Positions 1 through 8,258 of a stretch of DNA of 53,045 nucleotides are shown one piece after another. The stretch is from Candidatus Poribacteria bacterium. GTDB lineage: Bacteria > Poribacteria > WGA-4E > WGA-3G. Where the stretch lies: NCBI GenBank assembly GCA_022827885.1, contig JAJEIP010000045.1:1-53045 (forward strand). Reading direction: 5' to 3'. The notes below the pieces were generated by a model. The model was not told the origin of the DNA and searched no databases. It saw only the letters and a program-made list of their open reading frames with translations. The position numbers and the translations under genes were made by a program. Every line of letters starts with the position of its first letter. The first letter of the stretch is position 1.

Positions 1-3000
1 AGGACATCTGGTTGATACATCGGGCATTCCCACATTTGTGCCCCACGTGGCACGGAAAATTGCTGAATGAATCCAAGGGCTTTCAAACCTGCTTCACGCG
101 AGGTTTTATTTCTGGTAATTCGAGCATGTTTTAAGAGTAAAAGTGCTGATTCAGCACAGGTACCGAGTGCTGTTTCACCTGCCGTTCCGAGGGAAGCGGT
201 TTTCGCGTCTGTTGGGTGCCACCGCCAACTTCCATCCGACTCTTGTGTAGCAATCCGTTGCTGTATTTCTTCCGCCATGTAAGATAATCCGGCACCGATA
301 TTGCCGATGTAAAATGGGAATTCCCATCTTAGAATGTGACACGAACCGCGTGCCGCCAACCCGCCTACTCCGGATTCCGCTATGGTGTTTTTGGCAATTT
401 CTAACACCCGTTCTTTCACGTGTTCATCCTTCGTAGCAAGATAGTCGTACCAAAGTAGCGTGCCGAAACCCGGTTCATTCTGCGGTGCCCAGTCTACACA
501 GTGCCGGGATTTTCGAGTCGCTTCATCCCATGTTGTCTGCATCAACCCGTGCCGCGAAAGTAAAACCTCATCTGCATCGCTACGGGGGGGTGGTAACGGT
601 TCAGGGGCACCGTAAGCATTATTCCAATGCGTCATGGCATCTAAGATAGAAGCATTTCCATCCACGATAATTTCGGTTTTGATGGACACCGGACGCGCCG
701 ATGTGAGTGGATACGGGATAGAAGCCTCTGTTTGGTTCTCTCGGACCCATGCTGGCACAGTCGGGACGAATACGCCGAGGGCGTGATTTTTCTGATACTC
801 ATGCCAATTGGGCGAAGCGAATACTGCAGAGAGCATCTGATTCTCACCGTCCCAGGTGTCCAGAGGATTCCAGATGATACCGACTATGGATTTCTGCATC
901 TCTACTGCCATGACTGGCACTGTGATTTTATACGGATGCGGAACGAGTCGGTTGTCGAACGGTGGAGCTGCGTCGCGTGTACTTGAGGAACGTTCATCGT
1001 TTTCCAAGAACTCGAGTCCAGGAAAAAGTGCTGCTGTTTTCTTCTCGCGATGTCGTCCTTGTCCCGCATAAAGCATCGGACCGCGAAAGGCAAGAAGTTC
1101 TCTGTTGCCATCCGTTTGCAACCGATATTCCGTTTTCACCCGCGTCGCACTTTCGCTAAGCGTCCACTGCATCTCATAAGTCCACTTAACGCCATCTACA
1201 TCTGTATCCGAACCGCTGAGGCGGACAATTGACTCTCCTTGATTGTTTCCAGCAAGTTGATAGTCTGTAGGTGTAAGTTGCGACGTTTGGCGATTTTGTG
1301 ATGCATCTAAATAGACAACCTCAGAGAGTGCCGGGCAGGTAGCTACCTGCTGGTAGTTACCACCTTTTGCAGCAAAGATTATGCAATACGCAAATCCTCC
1401 CTCAATTCCCTTTTTGTCAGAAGTGATGGTCTCTTGCTTGTTTCCATTTTTGGTTGCTGGTATTGCTTCGAGCCCACGGACGAAAACCATACGAAGGTAT
1501 CTGTTTCCCAACACGACGCTACCATTTTCCGTATAGGTATGCAGTTCTTTCACCACCTTGGCAGCAAGTTTAGGGGGCTCAGGCCGAATCACGACGCTTT
1601 CTTGGGCTGTTTGGCGTCCCTCGCCTGCTGAGGTTTGACATTTGAGCGATACGGAAATAGAGACTACAGTCGGATTTGGGAAACGGCGTGCTATCCAAAA
1701 GACAGAGACTTCTTCACCCGGTTCAATTTCTTTAATGGTTTGTCTGGGGCGTCCACGCCGTAGTTTCATACCGTTGATAGAGATTCGCGCCGTATCCGCT
1801 TTACCGAGTGGCGCGGTGCCGGTATTCCGAAGTGTACATTGCACTTCAAAATCTTCGCCTGCAGTGACAACTGCAGCTGTCGCACCTACGTTCACGATTT
1901 CTAATTTCGGTTGTGCCGCGTAAAGCGATATTTTGGCAGGAGACTTTTCGGATTCGTGCGATTCAAGGCATAAATTTGCCACATCGGAAGCCTTCGTTGA
2001 TGTGGATTGACTGAACTCCCGCAATTGCATCGTGTCATCTTTAAAGTGTAGAATAGCGATTCCACATCGTAGTTCCGGTTCGCTGTCCCTTTTCCCTTTT
2101 CGGAGGGACATCTCTTTAAATTTCCGTAACTGTGGTTTACCCCACAAAGCCCACGCGTAGTTACTATTGCCTTCTATATTGCATTCCGTCAGAAATGAGA
2201 TGACGACCTCTTTACCAGCATAAGACGTGAGTTCGATACTTTCTTCTATCCACTGGCATTCGGTTGATATGGATTCAAAACATCTTTCCGGTGCGGTTTC
2301 TAAATCTGTATTAAGAAGATCGAAAATTTCGATGGCGAACTTCACACCTCCGGGCTGTCGCTCCGCGTCGTTAAAAACAACGCCATCCCGTAATCCGGTG
2401 GAAAAATGTAGGAAGAGTTTCTCTTTTTCATCAACCTCCGGCAGTGACAGTGTGTAATCGATTTTGGCGGCTTCTATTGGGGTGGGATGTTCAAAGATAG
2501 CAGGCTTTGTCACGCCGCCGGAACGATCCATTCCGCTGACGGATGCCTGATCTGTACCGGAGACAGTACTGTGTTCAAACATCTCCACGAAGTCATAAAT
2601 TTCTTCAATAATGCCGAGCTCTAAGGGTATGGGTTCTTCCTCAACTTCGGGGGCGGTTGCTTCTGTTTCGGTGTCGCTGCCTCCATCTGCTTCCTGCGGT
2701 AGCGGCGGGGTTACCTCGCCTTTATCTGCTTCAACGTCAAAAACTGGTGCGTGCTGCGCGACAGCCGCCTCACTTTCTTGTTCAGATATTACACTCTCTG
2801 TGGCAGATTCTGTCTCATCTTCGGAAACAGGATCGGTGTCTTCTGATGCCTCAGTTGCTGTCTCATCGGACGGAGCGAGGTTAGCGGTTTCGACGGCAGG
2901 TGTTTCTGCTGTGCTGGGTGTGTCGGGAATGTCGTCCGCACTGGCGTGTGCCTCTTCGGCGATAGAGATGGGTAAGACCTCGCTGTCGGGTTGTGTTTCA

Positions 3001-3287
3001 GGGCTGTCATCATCTTCTATAGCGACAGGGGCCACATCATCTGGAGAAGGGACCTCCTCCGACTCGGACGGCGCGTCAGCGTTTTCGATTTCCGAGGGTT
3101 CAGGAACCGGGGTATCGGCGGCATCTGATGCTTCAGGTTCGGCATCGTTTATGGAATTATCGTCAGCTGCGGATTCCAATTCCGTTTGGTGTTCGTCACT
3201 CTGCCGTGCATCGGGAACTGATGGGTCGGTCTCTTCCTCCGTATTTCCGATACAAGCGGCTAAAAATTGTTGAAAACTGGCAAGCAT
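1..3287 (-). CDS. very large multidomain protein, C-terminus cut by window edge
   Basis: An open frame runs from an ATG at 3287 to base 1 with no stop seen (at least 1095 codons). There is no clear signal peptide. About residues 15-220 are an acidic linker rich in Glu, Asp, Ser and Thr. Residues about 235-400 look like a galactose-binding jelly-roll. Residues about 455-560 look like a CARDB-type beta-sandwich ('VQCTLRNTGTAPLG'). The part nearest base 1 is helical and resembles an alpha/alpha-toroid (prenyltransferase/terpene cyclase or glycosidase type: 'GTAGETALGTCAESALLLLK'). Its ATG directly abuts the TAG of the upstream GH172 gene (TAG|ATG), so the two are probably translationally coupled. 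The domain guesses come from pattern only and the function is unknown. The serine-rich plus-strand frame at 2611-3273 is its shadow. Confidence 0.85.
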   Translation of the reverse strand, partial: MLASFQQFLAACIGNTEEETDPSVPDARQSDEHQTELESAADDNSINDAEPEASDAADTPVPEPSEIENADAPSESEEVPSPDDVAPVAIEDDDSPETQPDSEVLPISIAEEAHASADDIPDTPSTAETPAVETANLAPSDETATEASEDTDPVSEDETESATESVISEQESEAAVAQHAPVFDVEADKGEVTPPLPQEADGGSDTETEATAPEVEEEPIPLELGIIEEIYDFVEMFEHSTVSGTDQASVSGMDRSGGVTKPAIFEHPTPIEAAKIDYTLSLPEVDEKEKLFLHFSTGLRDGVVFNDAERQPGGVKFAIEIFDLLNTDLETAPERCFESISTECQWIEESIELTSYAGKEVVISFLTECNIEGNSNYAWALWGKPQLRKFKEMSLRKGKRDSEPELRCGIAILHFKDDTMQLREFSQSTSTKASDVANLCLESHESEKSPAKISLYAAQPKLEIVNVGATAAVVTAGEDFEVQCTLRNTGTAPLGKADTARISINGMKLRRGRPRQTIKEIEPGEEVSVFWIARRFPNPTVVSISVSLKCQTSAGEGRQTAQESVVIRPEPPKLAAKVVKELHTYTENGSVVLGNRYLRMVFVRGLEAIPATKNGNKQETITSDKKGIEGGFAYCIIFAAKGGNYQQVATCPALSEVVYLDASQNRQTSQLTPTDYQLAGNNQGESIVRLSGSDTDVDGVKWTYEMQWTLSESATRVKTEYRLQTDGNRELLAFRGPMLYAGQGRHREKKTAALFPGLEFLENDERSSSTRDAAPPFDNRLVPHPYKITVPVMAVEMQKSIVGIIWNPLDTWDGENQMLSAVFASPNWHEYQKNHALGVFVPTVPAWVRENQTEASIPYPLTSARPVSIKTEIIVDGNASILDAMTHWNNAYGAPEPLPPPRSDADEVLLSRHGLMQTTWDEATRKSRHCVDWAPQNEPGFGTLLWYDYLATKDEHVKERVLEIAKNTIAESGVGGLAARGSCHILRWEFPFYIGNIGAGLSYMAEEIQQRIATQESDGSWRWHPTDAKTASLGTAGETALGTCAESALLLLKHARITRNKTSREAGLKALGFIQQFSVPRGAQMWECPMYQPDV

Positions 3288-4436
3288 CTATTTTTTCTCA
3301 CTCCATTTCTCTTTCATCTGCTTCATCTCGTCATTGAGCACGAGTTCCACCGAGGGGGTCTGGGCGGATGCTTCAATCTGCCATGCTCCAGATGCGTCCT
3401 TCAGCACAGGCTTGCGTTGCGCTACAGGTAGCACACCAAACGGTGTATGCGGTTCAATTTGATACCAGTATGCCACAGAGGAGGTCTCATTGCTAAGATG
3501 GTTCCCGTGTCCGTGCTCTATCGTAACCCGGATCTCTTTCTCAAAGCGGATCGGGTTTTCAATGTGATAGACGTAAGAGGTCTGGTAGCCATCGGTGTTG
3601 TTTTCGTGGATAGAAGAACCGTTGTGTGCAAAAGCGTTCTGTTGCATGCCCCAAGCTTGATTGAGGTAGTCCTCTGAACCCGTGCCGTGCAGATCTGGGG
3701 GCCACTTATAGCCGTCGACCCAGATCATATCATCACCTTCACCCCACCACGTGCCTTGAAAGTTGGTGATTGACAGGTTGCAACCGATGTAGTGTCCTCT
3801 GCCTTCGGCGGATAGAATCAGATAATTGGTGTCCCACGCGAGCCGTTCTGCGTTGATAATATTGGCTTCGGGGGTGTTCACAGTAATTTCATGTCCCCAC
3901 CCGTCACACGGGTTTTCACGATGGAATTGGGCATGGAAATAGGCAATATCATCATCGAGCGGCTCAGGGTACTGCTCATAGTCGATATAGAAGTATTGGC
4001 GGTGGGTTGTATCACCTTCGTTGACGAGTTCGATCCGTGCACTGCGGTTAAAGGGCATTTGCAAGTAGCAGTTAAGCGCGCATCCTGTATTGAACGTGTT
4101 ATTTTGGTGTGTAGAGGTAGAGAACGGAATAGAATCGTAGGAATTAACGATTTCGTTGCCGAGTCCAAAGAAGTCCCCTAACGGACATAAGACACTCGGA
4201 TGCTCCTCATCGTCCCAAAACATCCGGATCAGTACGTTTCGATACCCATTTGGCTGCGTCATCCAGATGTGATTGATACAGCCGGGTCCTTGAATATCTG
4301 CGATAACACAGGTTTCGCCGGGTTCAATATTCCATGCGTCGTTATTTCTGCCTGTTGTGTCCCATGAAGAAGCGCGTAGCGAACGTGCTTTTCTAACGCG
4401 CGTCAGCGATGACAATAATCCGTCAACATAGGTCAT
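3288..4436 (-). CDS. GH172 / DUF2961 family glycoside hydrolase
   Basis: A 382-aa protein with the DUF2961 look: an N-terminal 'ARSLRASSWDTTGRNNDAW' segment and, near residue 250, 'LHGTGSEDYLNQAW', whose acidic pair matches the conserved active-site segment of the family. DUF2961 is now CAZy family GH172, which includes difructose-anhydride and arabinofuranosidase-type enzymes. The exact substrate cannot be read. No signal peptide is visible, so it is probably cytoplasmic. A sigma-70 promoter lies at 4507-4534 and a strong hairpin sits in the leader at 4461-4480. The stop codon touches the start of the giant downstream gene. It probably acts with the sugar isomerases and galactonate dehydratase just upstream. 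Confidence 0.85.
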   Translation of the reverse strand: MTYVDGLLSSLTRVRKARSLRASSWDTTGRNNDAWNIEPGETCVIADIQGPGCINHIWMTQPNGYRNVLIRMFWDDEEHPSVLCPLGDFFGLGNEIVNSYDSIPFSTSTHQNNTFNTGCALNCYLQMPFNRSARIELVNEGDTTHRQYFYIDYEQYPEPLDDDIAYFHAQFHRENPCDGWGHEITVNTPEANIINAERLAWDTNYLILSAEGRGHYIGCNLSITNFQGTWWGEGDDMIWVDGYKWPPDLHGTGSEDYLNQAWGMQQNAFAHNGSSIHENNTDGYQTSYVYHIENPIRFEKEIRVTIEHGHGNHLSNETSSVAYWYQIEPHTPFGVLPVAQRKPVLKDASGAWQIEASAQTPSVELVLNDEMKQMKEKWSEKK

Positions 4437-4460
4437 AATTTCGTTTCCTAATATACATCA

Positions 4461-4480
4461 CGCTGCACTTATGTGCAGCG
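4461..4480 (-). promoter_or_regulatory. leader hairpin upstream of the GH172 gene
   Basis: A perfect 8-bp stem, CGCTGCAC / GTGCAGCG, with a TTAT loop lies between the predicted promoter and the GH172 start codon. No U-run follows on the minus strand, so it is more likely a REP-like palindrome or mRNA-stabilising leader than a terminator. Confidence 0.5.
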
Positions 4481-4506
4481 TTCAAAAAGTTTTTCCTTGC
4501 TATACA

Positions 4507-4534
4507 ATTATAGCATATACTGCCAGAAAAGCAA
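4507..4534 (-). promoter_or_regulatory. sigma-70 type promoter for the GH172 gene
   Basis: Reading the minus strand: a -35 TTGCTT (4534-4529), a 16-bp spacer and a -10 TATAAT (4512-4507) preceded by TG at the extended -10 position. It lies in the gap between the isomerase stop (4555) and the GH172 start (4436), which argues that GH172 has its own transcription start. Confidence 0.6.
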
Positions 4535-4554
4535 CAGAAAAATCCAAACTTAAT

Positions 4555-5367
4555 CTAACTTTCCACGACAGTCTGCATCTTTTCCAAACCAATCCGAGCG
4601 ACTTCTGCGGGGTTTTGTTCCCAATAACTCGGATTGAACAATTCCAGTGAGATGATCCCTGTATAATCTGCGTCTTTCAGAATAGAGATCATTTCTCTGA
4701 GGTCAAGGATACCGTCGCCAGGGTAAACCCTATCAGCATCTGTTTGTTCCGCACGCGCAGGTTCCGCAGGCGCGTCATTGAAATGAAAAACAGCGATTTT
4801 ATTGCCGGGGATACCTCGCATGTCGTCTATTTCGCCACCGCCACGGTAGATATGGAAAGGATCGAGAACAATCGTGCTATCCGGATGATCTGCCACTTCC
4901 ATCACTTCCCACGCATGCTTCACTTGATTGACACCATCGACGAAGCCGAGAAATTCCATGGTGGGTTTAACCCCGAATTCGCGTCCGAGTTCAAGCAGTT
5001 CTCGATAATTCTCGCCACCTAACTGGAGATCTGCCACTTCACGGGGTGGACTTGAGACGATATAGGTCGATCCGACAGCGGCGGCTTGCGCCATGCGCCG
5101 TTTCGCTTCTTCAATCGCCTCCTGATGTTCGGAGCCTGTTGTGTTAAGCCAACCGTGCAAGGCGATAACGGTAGGCACCGAAAGTCCGTGATCGTCGAGT
5201 GCTTTTTTAACATCCGTAAGCGAACCGCCCTGTTCCTCGTAAGCGGTTAAATCGTCATTCCATAACTCGATCGCTGAATAGCCGGTTTCGGCAGCGATCT
5301 GAATCTTATCCATTAATCCGGCGGGACGGATTGTGCTGGTGTTTAAACCTAATTGAAATTGTGCCAT
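4555..5367 (-). CDS. sugar phosphate isomerase/epimerase (AP endonuclease 2 TIM barrel)
   Basis: A 270-aa single-domain TIM barrel. The opening 'FQLGLNTSTIRPAG', the metal-ligand positions in 'MEFLGF', 'VLDPFHIYRG', 'FHFNDAP' and 'SLELFNPSYW', and the 'VYPGDGILDL' motif are typical of the xylose isomerase-like / IolE-IolI family (PF01261). It probably isomerises or epimerises a sugar or keto-inositol with a divalent metal; the substrate is unknown. It lies with a second isomerase (5435-6247) and a galactonate dehydratase on the same strand, which suggests a sugar-acid catabolic operon. The start is set by AAGGAA upstream of the ATG at 5367, a sequence resembling the dispersed leader element. 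Confidence 0.85.
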   Translation of the reverse strand: MAQFQLGLNTSTIRPAGLMDKIQIAAETGYSAIELWNDDLTAYEEQGGSLTDVKKALDDHGLSVPTVIALHGWLNTTGSEHQEAIEEAKRRMAQAAAVGSTYIVSSPPREVADLQLGGENYRELLELGREFGVKPTMEFLGFVDGVNQVKHAWEVMEVADHPDSTIVLDPFHIYRGGGEIDDMRGIPGNKIAVFHFNDAPAEPARAEQTDADRVYPGDGILDLREMISILKDADYTGIISLELFNPSYWEQNPAEVARIGLEKMQTVVES

Positions 5368-5434
5368 TCTGTTTTTCCTTGGACGGGCAATAATGCACGT
5401 CGCATTTGAGCGAGTACGCCGCAGAATTGCCCTA

Positions 5435-6247
5435 CTACGAACCGGATTGATTCATCAAATCTCTAATGAAACGGACATCTATACGCGCAAGGTCAATAAC
5501 GGTGTCCACAGGCTCTCCACTGTATTCGCTATGGAAACTCACAGGACCTGAAAATTCTATTGTTTGTAGCGTATTGACTGCCGTTTCCCAATCGACAAAG
5601 CCTTTTCCCATTCGGACGACGCTGCCGCCGCGCATGCCGGGTGAACGCGCAAGGTCCTTGAAGGCAATAACTGCGAGGTGCGAGCTGACAATATCCAGCG
5701 CCATGTCGATCGGTTCCCCGACGATGGACAGATGCCCTGTATCTGAAAAAACGCCGACGTGCTGCGCGTCGAAACCTTTTACGAGGTTCATCACCGCACA
5801 CGAGTTCAGTCCCATAGAGGTCCCGGAATGGTTATGGATGCATGTTCGCGGTCCATATTGCGCCGAGAGTTTTGCAAACCCGTCCAATTGCTTGCGGATG
5901 AAATCGACCTGTGCCCAGTATCCGCCATCCTCTGCGGGTTTCCAGTGCCAGTATCCGAGTTTGATGTTTTCAACGCCTGCTTCACCTGCAGCAGCGTAGA
6001 CACGACGCGTCTCTTCCTGTGCTGGGTCGAGGAAATCACCCGGTGTTGTGACGAGTGGGATGGATAAGCCTGCAGCGGCGAACTGCTTTGCGGCGGCAGG
6101 TAATGCTTCCGTCGCGTTTTCTGGGTTCACGGGATAACCCGGACGAACACACAGATCGGCGCCGCTCACGCCGACCGATTGCAGCGCGGTGATAATCTCT
6201 GGAATTTCTAAGCCTTCCAGATGTTTCGTAAACATAATAAATTTCAT
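5435..6247 (-). CDS. sugar phosphate isomerase/epimerase, second copy
   Basis: A 270-aa protein of the same xylose isomerase-like TIM-barrel superfamily as its neighbour but only distantly similar. Visible motifs are 'KLGYWHWKP', 'CIHNHSGTSMG', 'VGVFSDTGHLSIVGEP' and 'VSFHSEYSG', whose His, Asp and Glu residues are likely metal ligands. The N-terminal 'MKFIMFTKHLEGLEIPEI' is a common beginning in this family. The substrate is unknown. The start ATG at 6247 overlaps the stop of a 14-codon upstream ORF (ATGA arrangement), so translation may be coupled to that leader ORF. Confidence 0.82.
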   Translation of the reverse strand: MKFIMFTKHLEGLEIPEIITALQSVGVSGADLCVRPGYPVNPENATEALPAAAKQFAAAGLSIPLVTTPGDFLDPAQEETRRVYAAAGEAGVENIKLGYWHWKPAEDGGYWAQVDFIRKQLDGFAKLSAQYGPRTCIHNHSGTSMGLNSCAVMNLVKGFDAQHVGVFSDTGHLSIVGEPIDMALDIVSSHLAVIAFKDLARSPGMRGGSVVRMGKGFVDWETAVNTLQTIEFSGPVSFHSEYSGEPVDTVIDLARIDVRFIRDLMNQSGS

Positions 6248-6297
6248 ATTTTTCTAACTATGGCCTCCTGGGCACCGCTCCATTTCATTACGCGGTG
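6244..6297 (-). promoter_or_regulatory. leader with 14-codon upstream ORF and hairpin
   Basis: On the minus strand an ATG at 6288 opens MKWSGAQEAIVRKI, whose TGA (6246-6244) overlaps the ATG of the isomerase gene at 6247. A hairpin CACCGC/GCGGTG (6273-6278 with 6292-6297) spans its beginning. The MKW opening matches the upstream ORF before pyrB (16379-16326) and the extension before the SHMT gene (39857). Confidence 0.4.
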
Positions 6298-6400
6298 GTG
6301 CCTGGTTAACCCGCGACTGAAATAAGGATCTGGACGGTTTTAAAGATTTGAGCCACTCTTTTCCATCGGGTTTGTGGTACATCGGCGCGTGCCTACTATT

Positions 6401-7504
6401 TCACCAATCAACAACAGAGCCGTCATCCGGATGGTATGTCACCGGATTCTGCCAATCGTGGTCGATCTTATCTTCAAGGGCATCTTCATCGAGTTCGATG
6501 CCGAGTCCAGGACCCGTGGGCAATTCAACAAATCCATCTTTGAAGACGAAGGGGTTCTTGAGATACCCTTCACCGAGTGTCGTATGCTCCTGCATCAAGA
6601 AGTTCGGGATGGAAGCATCCAACTGAATACACGCCGCTAAAGAGATGGGACCGAGCGGATTGTGCGGTGCAATACCCCCGTAGTAGGCTTCCGCCATACC
6701 CGCGATGATACGCACTTCGTTGATACCTCCAGCGTGGCAGAGGTCGGGTTGGAGAATAGACGCTGCCTGTTTCTCTAAGATTTCACGGAACCCCCACTTT
6801 GTGAACACACGCTCTCCTGTCGCAATCGGAATGTGGGTACTCCGCGCGATTTCAGCGAGGGTGTCCACATTTTGGCACTGAATCGGCTCTTCAATGAACA
6901 TCGGTTGGTAGGGTTCCAACGCTTTAATCAGAACTTTTGCGGTTTGCGGGCTGACCGCACCGTGGAAGTCAATCGCGAGGTCAACTTCTGTACCTGCGGC
7001 TTCGCGCAACGCTGCGAAGTGATCCACGGCTCTGTCGATAAAGGCTTTGTTTTCGATAATACGTGCGGGTCTGCCGCCTGCGGGACCTGTTTTGAATGCA
7101 GTGAACCCTTGATCAATCCACTCTTTGATTCCGTCTGGGTCACCCCCACCTTTATAGAGTCTAATACGGTCGCGTGTCGGTCCACCGAAGAGTTGATAGA
7201 CAGGGACCCCCAGCGATTTCCCCGCGAGATCCCAGAGTGCCTGCTCTACACCGCTCAAGGCACTCGTCAGGATGGGACCCCCGCGATAGAATGCGTGGCG
7301 ATACATCGCTTGCCAGTGGTGGACAACGCGTCTCGGATCTTGACCGATGAGGTAGGGTGCGAGTTCGTCGACGGCTTGCGCACACGTTTTCGCACGTCCT
7401 TCCAGAATAGGCTCGCCGAGTCCGACTAACCCCTCATCCGTATGGATTTTCAGAAAGAGCCAGCGCGGTTGCACCAGAAACGTTTCCAATTTTGTTATCT
7501 TCAT
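6401..7504 (-). CDS. dgoD: D-galactonate dehydratase (enolase superfamily)
   Basis: A 367-aa protein, the normal length for DgoD, with long stretches that I recognise from the E. coli enzyme: 'FLKIHTDEGLVGLGEP', 'FYRGGPILTSALSGVEQALW', 'LAIDFHGAVSPQTAKVL', 'MFIEEPIQ', 'TGERVFTKWGF', 'ILQPDLCHAGGI' and 'APHNPLGPISLAACI'. These hold the metal ligands (Asp of DFHG, Glu of EEP, Glu of GER) and catalytic His residues of the galactonate dehydratase/mandelate racemase group. The expected reaction is D-galactonate to 2-keto-3-deoxygalactonate. A related sugar acid is possible, because this subgroup is promiscuous. It is the first gene of a three-gene minus-strand block with the two isomerases. A copy of the dispersed leader element precedes the ATG. 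Confidence 0.85.
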   Translation of the reverse strand: MKITKLETFLVQPRWLFLKIHTDEGLVGLGEPILEGRAKTCAQAVDELAPYLIGQDPRRVVHHWQAMYRHAFYRGGPILTSALSGVEQALWDLAGKSLGVPVYQLFGGPTRDRIRLYKGGGDPDGIKEWIDQGFTAFKTGPAGGRPARIIENKAFIDRAVDHFAALREAAGTEVDLAIDFHGAVSPQTAKVLIKALEPYQPMFIEEPIQCQNVDTLAEIARSTHIPIATGERVFTKWGFREILEKQAASILQPDLCHAGGINEVRIIAGMAEAYYGGIAPHNPLGPISLAACIQLDASIPNFLMQEHTTLGEGYLKNPFVFKDGFVELPTGPGLGIELDEDALEDKIDHDWQNPVTYHPDDGSVVDW

Positions 7505-7570
7505 TTTTTAATTATTCCTTGCGGTTAAATGACGCGGGTTTGGACGTTAGCGTTCCTTTCTTGAATCCGC
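7505..7570 (-). repeat. leader element copy A (before dgoD)
   Basis: Minus strand: GGAGAGCGGATTCAAGAAAG, then AAACCCGCGTC, then AACCGCAAGGAATAATTAAA running straight into the ATG at 7504. It is one of at least ten copies in the window of an 80-bp class leader that ends at a start codon. Confidence 0.7.
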
Positions 7571-7812
7571 TCTCCAAATGTAAAGCTAAGACAAATTATG
7601 CCATTTAAGGAGAACCTAATTTCATTACGAGCTACGATTTTCTATTTTACGGATGCCTTGAAAGTTAATAGGTGCTTGCCGGCAGCATCTCACTACTTGA
7701 AACGGATTGCTTTGTGGGTTTTGATGTTACCTTACCATTTTCCCTGAATTTTGTCAACAATTGCAAAATTCCGTAAGATAATGCGCGCAAGAACTATGGA
7801 ACCCGATTGACG

Positions 7813-7864
7813 CAATTTTTGCGACTCCTTAAGCAATTTTTGCATGTGAAGCTACAATTTTTGC
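7813..7864 (+). promoter_or_regulatory. three 21-bp-phased direct repeats (candidate enhancer sites)
   Basis: The decamer CAATTTTTGC occurs at 7813, 7834 and 7855, identical each time and with exactly 21 bp between starts, i.e. two helical turns, so all lie on one face of the helix. They lie about 200-245 bp upstream of the sigma-54 promoter at 8058, a plausible distance for binding sites of a sigma-54 enhancer-binding protein. The role is inferred; the spacing is directly visible. Confidence 0.65.
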
Positions 7865-7937
7865 GTACCGACGATAAGCAGTATCCTACAAATGTATTCC
7901 ATTTTCTCAGCGAGAATATTCTATTTTAAGGGGCACA

Positions 7938-7947
7938 GAAACGTTTC
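7938..7947. promoter_or_regulatory. GAAACGTTTC palindrome, LacI-type operator candidate
   Basis: A perfect 10-bp palindrome with a central CG and AAAC/GTTT arms, the form common in LacI/GalR-family operators. Only one copy was seen and no LacI gene is in the window, so this is weak. Confidence 0.25.
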
Positions 7948-8057
7948 CGATCACTTTGACAAGCTTAGGGGGCCGTGTATTTCGGACGGATCATTCATCA
8001 AATAGATGCTTGAAGTTTTAACGGTTTACGGACAAAATATGCGTTTATTTTCTGAAT

Positions 8058-8073
8058 TGGCACGAAACTTGCC
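8058..8073 (+). promoter_or_regulatory. sigma-54 (RpoN) promoter
   Basis: TGGCACGAAACTTGCC matches the consensus TGGCACG-N4-TTGCW except its last base. The invariant -24 GG (8059-8060) and -12 GC (8071-8072) are separated by exactly 10 bp. Transcription would start near 8084 and give a 5' UTR of about 175 nt before the ATG at 8259. It is the obvious promoter for the lectin-like gene array. Confidence 0.8.
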
Positions 8074-8258
8074 ACTTTTGTAGCAGAATCTGTATGAAGA
8101 TTTAAATATGCGCAAGATTGACGCAAACCCTCAGACGTGTTATTATTTTTGCAATACGTTGGTTCGGTGCAGCACGGTTAAAGTCATTTTCCGTGTGTTT
8201 TTTGCACAATAACCTTTTTGAGCAAAACACTTCAAATTTAAAAAAGGAGACTTGCACA

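Larger units (their letters stand above)
7571..8258. other. long divergent regulatory region without a gene
   Basis: About 690 bp between dgoD (minus) and the first lectin-like gene (plus). I see no credible coding frame. The plus-strand frame that opens at 8118 continues into the lectin-like gene, but its first 47 codons lack a ribosome site and are better read as untranslated leader. The region holds the phased repeats, the GAAACGTTTC palindrome and the sigma-54 promoter listed separately, and is otherwise A+T-rich. Confidence 0.7.

Noticed and set aside
2611-3273. Plus-strand serine-rich 220-codon frame
   Set aside because: It is the shadow of the acidic linker of the minus-strand giant gene; low-complexity Ser/Gly composition and no ribosome site.
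5466-5999. Plus-strand 177-codon frame inside the isomerase region
   Set aside because: Antisense to a well-supported isomerase/epimerase gene, with no family features.
6833-7429. Plus-strand 198-codon frame
   Set aside because: Antisense to dgoD, whose motifs are unmistakable.
7813-7864. CRISPR-like short repeats
   Set aside because: The repeats are only 10 bp with 11-bp gaps and no cas genes nearby; phased regulatory sites explain them better.
8118-8258. N-terminal extension of the first lectin-like protein
   Set aside because: No ribosome site, starts inside the predicted 5' UTR, and would bury the signal peptide behind 47 residues.
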